Below, in pieces: positions 6,148 through 9,677 of a stretch of 9,677 bases of DNA. The stretch covers positions 1 through 9,677 of the forward strand of contig JAFLCF010000169.1 of the NCBI GenBank assembly GCA_017303735.1. The letters run 5' to 3'. The notes under the pieces were generated by a model that ran no database searches, had not been told where the DNA came from, and saw only the letters and a list, made by a program, of their open reading frames with translations. Each line of letters starts with the position of its first letter. Position 1 is the stretch's first letter. The DNA is from Anaerolineae bacterium (GTDB lineage: Bacteria > Chloroflexota > Anaerolineae > Anaerolineales > Villigracilaceae). A program made the position numbers and the translations under genes.

Positions 6148-7068
6148 ATGACCAAACCAACTGTCGTCCTCATTGTTGGTCCCACTGCTGTTGGGAAAAC
6201 AGAGCTTGCCTTACGTCTCGCCGAGAAAATGAATGGCGAGATCGTCTCTGTTGATTCGCGTCTCTTCTACCGCGGCATGGACATTGGCACTGCCAAACCT
6301 TCTCCCGCAGAAATGGCACGAGCCCCTCATCACTTGATCGATATCGTTAATCCAGATGAAACGCTAAGCCTGGCGGTCTTCCAACAAATGGCGCAAGACA
6401 TCATCGCGGGCATCCACGCCCGCGGACGGTTACCCTTCCTCGTTGGCGGTACAGGTCAATACATCCGTGCCGTTACACAGGGTTGGAGTCCGCCAGAGGT
6501 GACGCCGAATAAGCAGATGCGAGTTGTCCTTGAGAAATTGCAAGAAGAAAGAGGGAAAGAATGGCTACACGCTAAACTTAAGATCCTCGACCCTGAAGCG
6601 GCACAAGCCATCGACTTGCGTAATGTCCGCCGCACGATACGGGCATTGGAAGTGATCTTCACGACTGGAAGAAGATTCTCTGAACAACGCGGCTCTGGCG
6701 ATTCGCCGTATCACTTGATCACCATCGGCTTGACCCGTCCGCGTGAGGAGTTGTATCAACGGGTGGATGAACGTATCGAGAAAATGTTTGCAGATGGTTT
6801 GGTGGATGAGGTCAAAGGTTTATTGGGTAAAGGATACTCCCCCACTTTGCCAAGTATGTCTGCTATTGGGTACAGGGAATGTGTCAGCGTGGCACAAGGC
6901 TCGATGACGGTGGAACAAGCCAAAGTCGAAATGAGGCGCATTACTCGCGTCTTCGTGCGCAGGCAGGGAAATTGGTTCAAAAAGTCAGATGCATCCATTC
7001 ATTGGTTCCATCTTGAACGTGAAAATTTACTCAATGAAATTGAAATTCTCATCCGTAACTTAGCATAA
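6148..7068 (+). CDS. miaA: tRNA dimethylallyltransferase
   Basis: MiaA transfers a dimethylallyl group from DMAPP to N6 of adenosine 37 in tRNAs that read codons starting with U. This is the first step to i6A and ms2i6A, which improve decoding. The 306 residues are close to the usual length. The P-loop GPTAVGKTELA is at 11-21. The catalytic-site segment SVDSRLFYRGMDIGTAKP is at 34-51, with D36 as the likely general base. HHLIDIVNPDE is at 61-71 and LVGGTGQYIRAV, part of the tRNA channel, at 98-109. ALEVIFTTGRRFSEQ and the C-terminal FVRRQGNWFKK are also typical. The start directly follows the stop of the membrane protein gene without its own clear ribosome site, which suggests translational coupling. 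No hairpin terminator is evident in the short gap after it. Confidence 0.97.
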   Translation: MTKPTVVLIVGPTAVGKTELALRLAEKMNGEIVSVDSRLFYRGMDIGTAKPSPAEMARAPHHLIDIVNPDETLSLAVFQQMAQDIIAGIHARGRLPFLVGGTGQYIRAVTQGWSPPEVTPNKQMRVVLEKLQEERGKEWLHAKLKILDPEAAQAIDLRNVRRTIRALEVIFTTGRRFSEQRGSGDSPYHLITIGLTRPREELYQRVDERIEKMFADGLVDEVKGLLGKGYSPTLPSMSAIGYRECVSVAQGSMTVEQAKVEMRRITRVFVRRQGNWFKKSDASIHWFHLERENLLNEIEILIRNLA

Positions 7069-7083
7069 AAATCAGTGTTGTAA

Positions 7084-7112
7084 TTGACTTTTAATATCTT
7101 CACGTATATACT
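7084..7112 (+). promoter_or_regulatory. Sigma70-type promoter for the acyl-CoA ligase
   Basis: TTGACT (7084-7089) and TATACT (7107-7112) are separated by exactly 17 nt, both hexamers differing from the consensus at one position. Transcription would start near 7119, leaving a leader of about 45 nt that ends in a strong GGAGGAGG ribosome site (7151-7158). Confidence 0.72.
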
Positions 7113-7162
7113 TCCTTTTAGTTTCAGCTTCAACAGTCCAACAAACCAATGGAGGAGGAAGT

Positions 7163-8863
7163 ATGAGCAACAAACCCTGGCTGGCGCACTATGATAAAGG
7201 TGTGCCACAAACAATTGATTACCCGAAAGCGCCGCTGTTTCACTTTTTGGAAGAAGCCGCGCGCAAATATCCTGACCACGCCTGTACGATCTTTAAGGGC
7301 GCGGTCATTTCATATCGGGAGATGAACGAGCAGTCGAACGCGATGGCTGCGGCACTAGTGGAAATGGGCGTGAAAAAGGGCGACCGGGTGGGTATCTTTA
7401 TGCCGAACCTGCCGCAATTTGTAGCCGCCTTTTTCGGCATTTTGAAAGCAGGCGGTGTGGTGGTGGCTGTGAACCCCACCTACCCTGTGGAAGAAGTGCT
7501 TACGCCGGTGAATGATGCGGGCATCGAAGTGATGTTCACGCTGACGCGCTTCTATAACACGCTCAAAGAAGTGCGGAAAAAGTCGGGACTCAAGAAGATC
7601 ATCGTTTCGAACTTGAAGGAAGCCCTGCCCCCCGTTACCCGTGTGTTGTATACCCTGCTTCGAGAAAAGAAGGGCGGCGACCGCCTCCATGAGCTTGAAG
7701 GCTCGGATTTTTGGATGCAGGACCTGCTCAAGAAGCATGCCGGTGCTTCCAAACCGAATATTGACATTCAGCCGGATGATACGGCTCTCTTCCAATATTC
7801 CGGCGGCACGACCGGTGTGCCGAAAGGCGCCGTTGCCATGCACCGCAATGTAGTGGCAAACACCTTACAGATCAAGTTATGGATGACCGGTTTGGAAGAA
7901 GGCAAAGAAGTGGTGCTGATGGGCATTCCGCTCTTCCATGTGTATGGCATGGTGGCGGGCATGAGCTTTGCCATGGCATCTGGCGCGACCATGGTCATGA
8001 TTCCAAATGCGCGTGATTTTAAGGATGTTCTCGATAATATCAGCAAGTACAAGGCGACCATCTTCCCCGGTGTGCCTTTGCTTTATAACGCGCTCAATAA
8101 TCACCCCGATGTGAAAGCTGGTAAATACGACCTCTCTTCGATCAAAGCCTGTATCTCCGGTTCGGCGGCTTTGATGCGTGAGACCAAGGAAGAATTCGAG
8201 CGTTTGACGGGCGGCAAGGTATTCGAAGGTTTCGGCATGTCTGAAGCGCCGACTGCCGTGACCTGCAACCCGCTCAACGGTGTAAATAAGACCGGCTCGA
8301 TTGGTATGCCCCTGCCAGATGTGGATATGAAACTCATCAGCCTTGACGACGGCGAAACTGAAATGCCGCTTGGTGAGATCGGCGAGATTGTGGTCAACGG
8401 TCCGCAGGTGATGAAGGGCTATCATAATATGCCCACCGAGACTGCCAACTCCTTGCGCACATTGAAGGACGGCAAGACCTGGCTCTTCACCGGCGACATT
8501 GCCCGTATGGATGAAGATGGCTATTTCTATATCGTTGACCGCAAGAAAGAACTGATCAAACCGGGTGGATTCCAAGTGTGGCCCCGTGAAGTGGAAGAAG
8601 CCATTATGGACAACCCCAAGGTTCTTGAGGTCGGCGTGGGCGGCATTCCTGACCCGAAGAGCGGCGAAACGGTCAAAGCCTGGGTGGTGCTCAAACCTGG
8701 CGAAAGCATGACCGAAGACGAGTTGAAAGAGTTCTGCAAAGAACGCCTCGCGCCCTACAAAGTTCCGCGCTATGTGGAATTCCGCAGCGAGTTGCCCAAG
8801 ACCACGGTCGGAAAGATCTTGCGCCGTGAGTTGGTGAGGCAGCACAAAGAAGGCGCGAAGTAA
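7163..8863 (+). CDS. Long-chain fatty acid--CoA ligase (AMP-binding)
   Basis: This enzyme activates a fatty acid with ATP to an acyl-adenylate and then to acyl-CoA, for beta-oxidation or lipid synthesis. The 566 residues are typical of FadD-type ligases. The ATP-binding P-loop YSGGTTGVPKG is at 212-222 and the substrate-gate region PLFHVYG at 256-262. GFGMSEA (356-362) stands at the usual YGxTE motif. TGDIARMDEDGYFYIVDRKKELI (about 443-465) spans the ribose-binding Asp and the hinge. The hinge-side motif GGFQVWPREVEE (468-479) is FadD-like. The catalytic Lys is K551 in PKTTVGKILRREL. No membrane helix or signal peptide is seen. The ATG at 7163 follows GGAGGAGG by 4 nt. The gene has its own promoter and terminator, so it is probably a single-gene unit. 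Chain-length preference is not readable; long or medium chain is inferred from overall resemblance. Confidence 0.94.
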   Translation: MSNKPWLAHYDKGVPQTIDYPKAPLFHFLEEAARKYPDHACTIFKGAVISYREMNEQSNAMAAALVEMGVKKGDRVGIFMPNLPQFVAAFFGILKAGGVVVAVNPTYPVEEVLTPVNDAGIEVMFTLTRFYNTLKEVRKKSGLKKIIVSNLKEALPPVTRVLYTLLREKKGGDRLHELEGSDFWMQDLLKKHAGASKPNIDIQPDDTALFQYSGGTTGVPKGAVAMHRNVVANTLQIKLWMTGLEEGKEVVLMGIPLFHVYGMVAGMSFAMASGATMVMIPNARDFKDVLDNISKYKATIFPGVPLLYNALNNHPDVKAGKYDLSSIKACISGSAALMRETKEEFERLTGGKVFEGFGMSEAPTAVTCNPLNGVNKTGSIGMPLPDVDMKLISLDDGETEMPLGEIGEIVVNGPQVMKGYHNMPTETANSLRTLKDGKTWLFTGDIARMDEDGYFYIVDRKKELIKPGGFQVWPREVEEAIMDNPKVLEVGVGGIPDPKSGETVKAWVVLKPGESMTEDELKEFCKERLAPYKVPRYVEFRSELPKTTVGKILRRELVRQHKEGAK

Positions 8864-8892
8864 TACACAACGCGTAATTCGGAAAGAATCAA

Positions 8893-8923
8893 AAAAAGCC
8901 CCTCCAAAATGGAGGGGCTTTTT
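8893..8923. terminator. Bidirectional intrinsic terminator after the acyl-CoA ligase
   Basis: The stem is aaaaagcccctcca (8893-8906) with tggaggggcttttt (8910-8923) around a 3-nt A loop. It has a T-run on the plus strand and, read leftward, the complement of an A-run. It lies 30 nt past the ligase stop and 12 nt from the ftsH stop, so it serves both convergent genes. Confidence 0.93.
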
Positions 8924-8935
8924 ACATATCACAGA

Positions 8936-9677
8936 TTACGTCAACTGCGGAGTTCCGCTCTTCTTGCCGAAAGGCGGCGGGAAGAGCTGTTCGAACTCTT
9001 CGCGAGTGATGGATTCAACCTCGAGAAGTTTCTTGGCAACAAGGTCCAATTGCTTGCGGTATTTCTTGACAGTCGCGCGCGCTTGCTTGTAGGCATCTTC
9101 CACTAGTTTGCGAACTTCGCGGTCGATCTGTTCGGCAACGGCTTCGGAGTAATCGCGCTGGTTGGAGATTTCACGTCCGAGGAAGATCAACTCTTCCTGC
9201 TGACCATAGACGAGGGTACCCATTTCAGCACTCATACCGAGGCGGGTCACCATGGCACGCGCCATGCGGGTCACCTGCTCAATATCGCCAGATGCACCAG
9301 AGGTGATGTCATCGAAGACGAGTTCTTCGGCGGCGCGTCCACCCAGGGCATAGGCGAGTGTGGCAAGCATTTTCTTGCGGGACATGAGCATGCGGTCTTC
9401 GTCGGGGCGGAACCATGTCACGCCACCGGCTTGTCCGCGACCGACGATGGTCACTTTTTGGACGGGGTCGGCTTCAGCGATGGCATTGGCTACGATGGCA
9501 TGACCAGCCTCATGGTAGGCAATGATGCGCTTCTCTTCATCCGAAATGAGACGGCTCTTGCGTTCCGGTCCCATCACCACGCGTTCGATGGCTTCTTCCA
9601 ATTCGGGTTGACCGATGGATTTCTTATTGCGGCGAGCGGATAAAATTGCCGCTTCGTTGACGAGATTTTCAAGGTCG
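8936..9677 (-). CDS. ftsH: ATP-dependent zinc metalloprotease FtsH, partial (N-terminal part beyond window)
   Basis: FtsH is a membrane-anchored hexameric AAA+ protease that degrades unassembled membrane proteins and some regulators. Only the C-terminal 247 or so residues are here; the frame stays open to the window edge, so the true start, membrane segments and Walker motifs lie outside. The visible part opens with the end of the AAA+ domain (DLENLVNEAAILSARR). The zinc site HEAGH follows (9514-9500), then the family segment with ITSGASGDIEQVTRMARAMV, whose Asp in GDIEQ is the usual third zinc ligand. YGLGGRAAEE-like sequence is present as YALGGRAAEELVFDD. The protein ends about 20 residues after REEFEQLFPPP, with a short polar tail. 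No sign of damage is seen. Confidence 0.96.
   Translation of the reverse strand, partial: DLENLVNEAAILSARRNKKSIGQPELEEAIERVVMGPERKSRLISDEEKRIIAYHEAGHAIVANAIAEADPVQKVTIVGRGQAGGVTWFRPDEDRMLMSRKKMLATLAYALGGRAAEELVFDDITSGASGDIEQVTRMARAMVTRLGMSAEMGTLVYGQQEELIFLGREISNQRDYSEAVAEQIDREVRKLVEDAYKQARATVKKYRKQLDLVAKKLLEVESITREEFEQLFPPPFGKKSGTPQLT

Noticed and set aside
7877..8932. A 351-codon open frame on the minus strand opposite the acyl-CoA ligase
   Set aside because: It lies antisense to a gene with full motif support, has low-complexity codon-shadow composition, and runs through the terminator hairpin.

Overview
The window holds ordinary chromosomal housekeeping genes from a bacterium, most likely a member of Chloroflexota near Anaerolineae. 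That placement is inference. It rests on the style of the SMC, RNase III and MiaA proteins, a moderate G+C content, and small palindromic repeats like those I associate with Anaerolineae-type genomes. No RNA gene, CRISPR array, insertion sequence, phage or defence system was found.

Layout. Bases 1-3757 (minus strand) form an rnc-smc pair: RNase III, then the chromosome-organising ATPase SMC, whose C-terminal end lies beyond base 1. The adjacency is the same as in Bacillus. The 169-nt gap between them is filled with repeat structure: two REP-like hairpins arranged head to head, then a 7-nt tandem repeat running up to the smc start codon. A divergent intergenic region leads into an aldo/keto reductase on the plus strand (3923-4867). 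This gene converges on an HD-domain phosphohydrolase on the minus strand (4919-5767), and the two share a perfect bidirectional terminator hairpin. From 5854 a small two-helix membrane protein abuts miaA, with stop and start codons directly adjacent; miaA encodes tRNA dimethylallyltransferase. A good sigma70-type promoter then drives a long-chain acyl-CoA ligase (7163-8863). That gene converges, across a second bidirectional terminator, on the C-terminal third of FtsH (8936 to the window edge, minus strand).

How the genes relate. rnc and smc are probably co-transcribed. The membrane protein and miaA are probably translationally coupled. The reductase, HD protein, acyl-CoA ligase and FtsH look like independent units separated by promoters and terminators.

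The points most worth a second look are small-scale. (1) A perfect 33-bp palindrome lies in frame inside the smc hinge and adds a TSEV-FK-TSEV peptide. (2) A GC-rich hairpin covers the rnc ribosome-binding site. (3) A usually acidic metal-site position in RNase III is Ser127. (4) The repeat cluster between rnc and smc is unusually structured. (5) The HD protein carries a eukaryotic-phosphodiesterase-like arrangement of metal ligands. I did not find a new multi-gene system.
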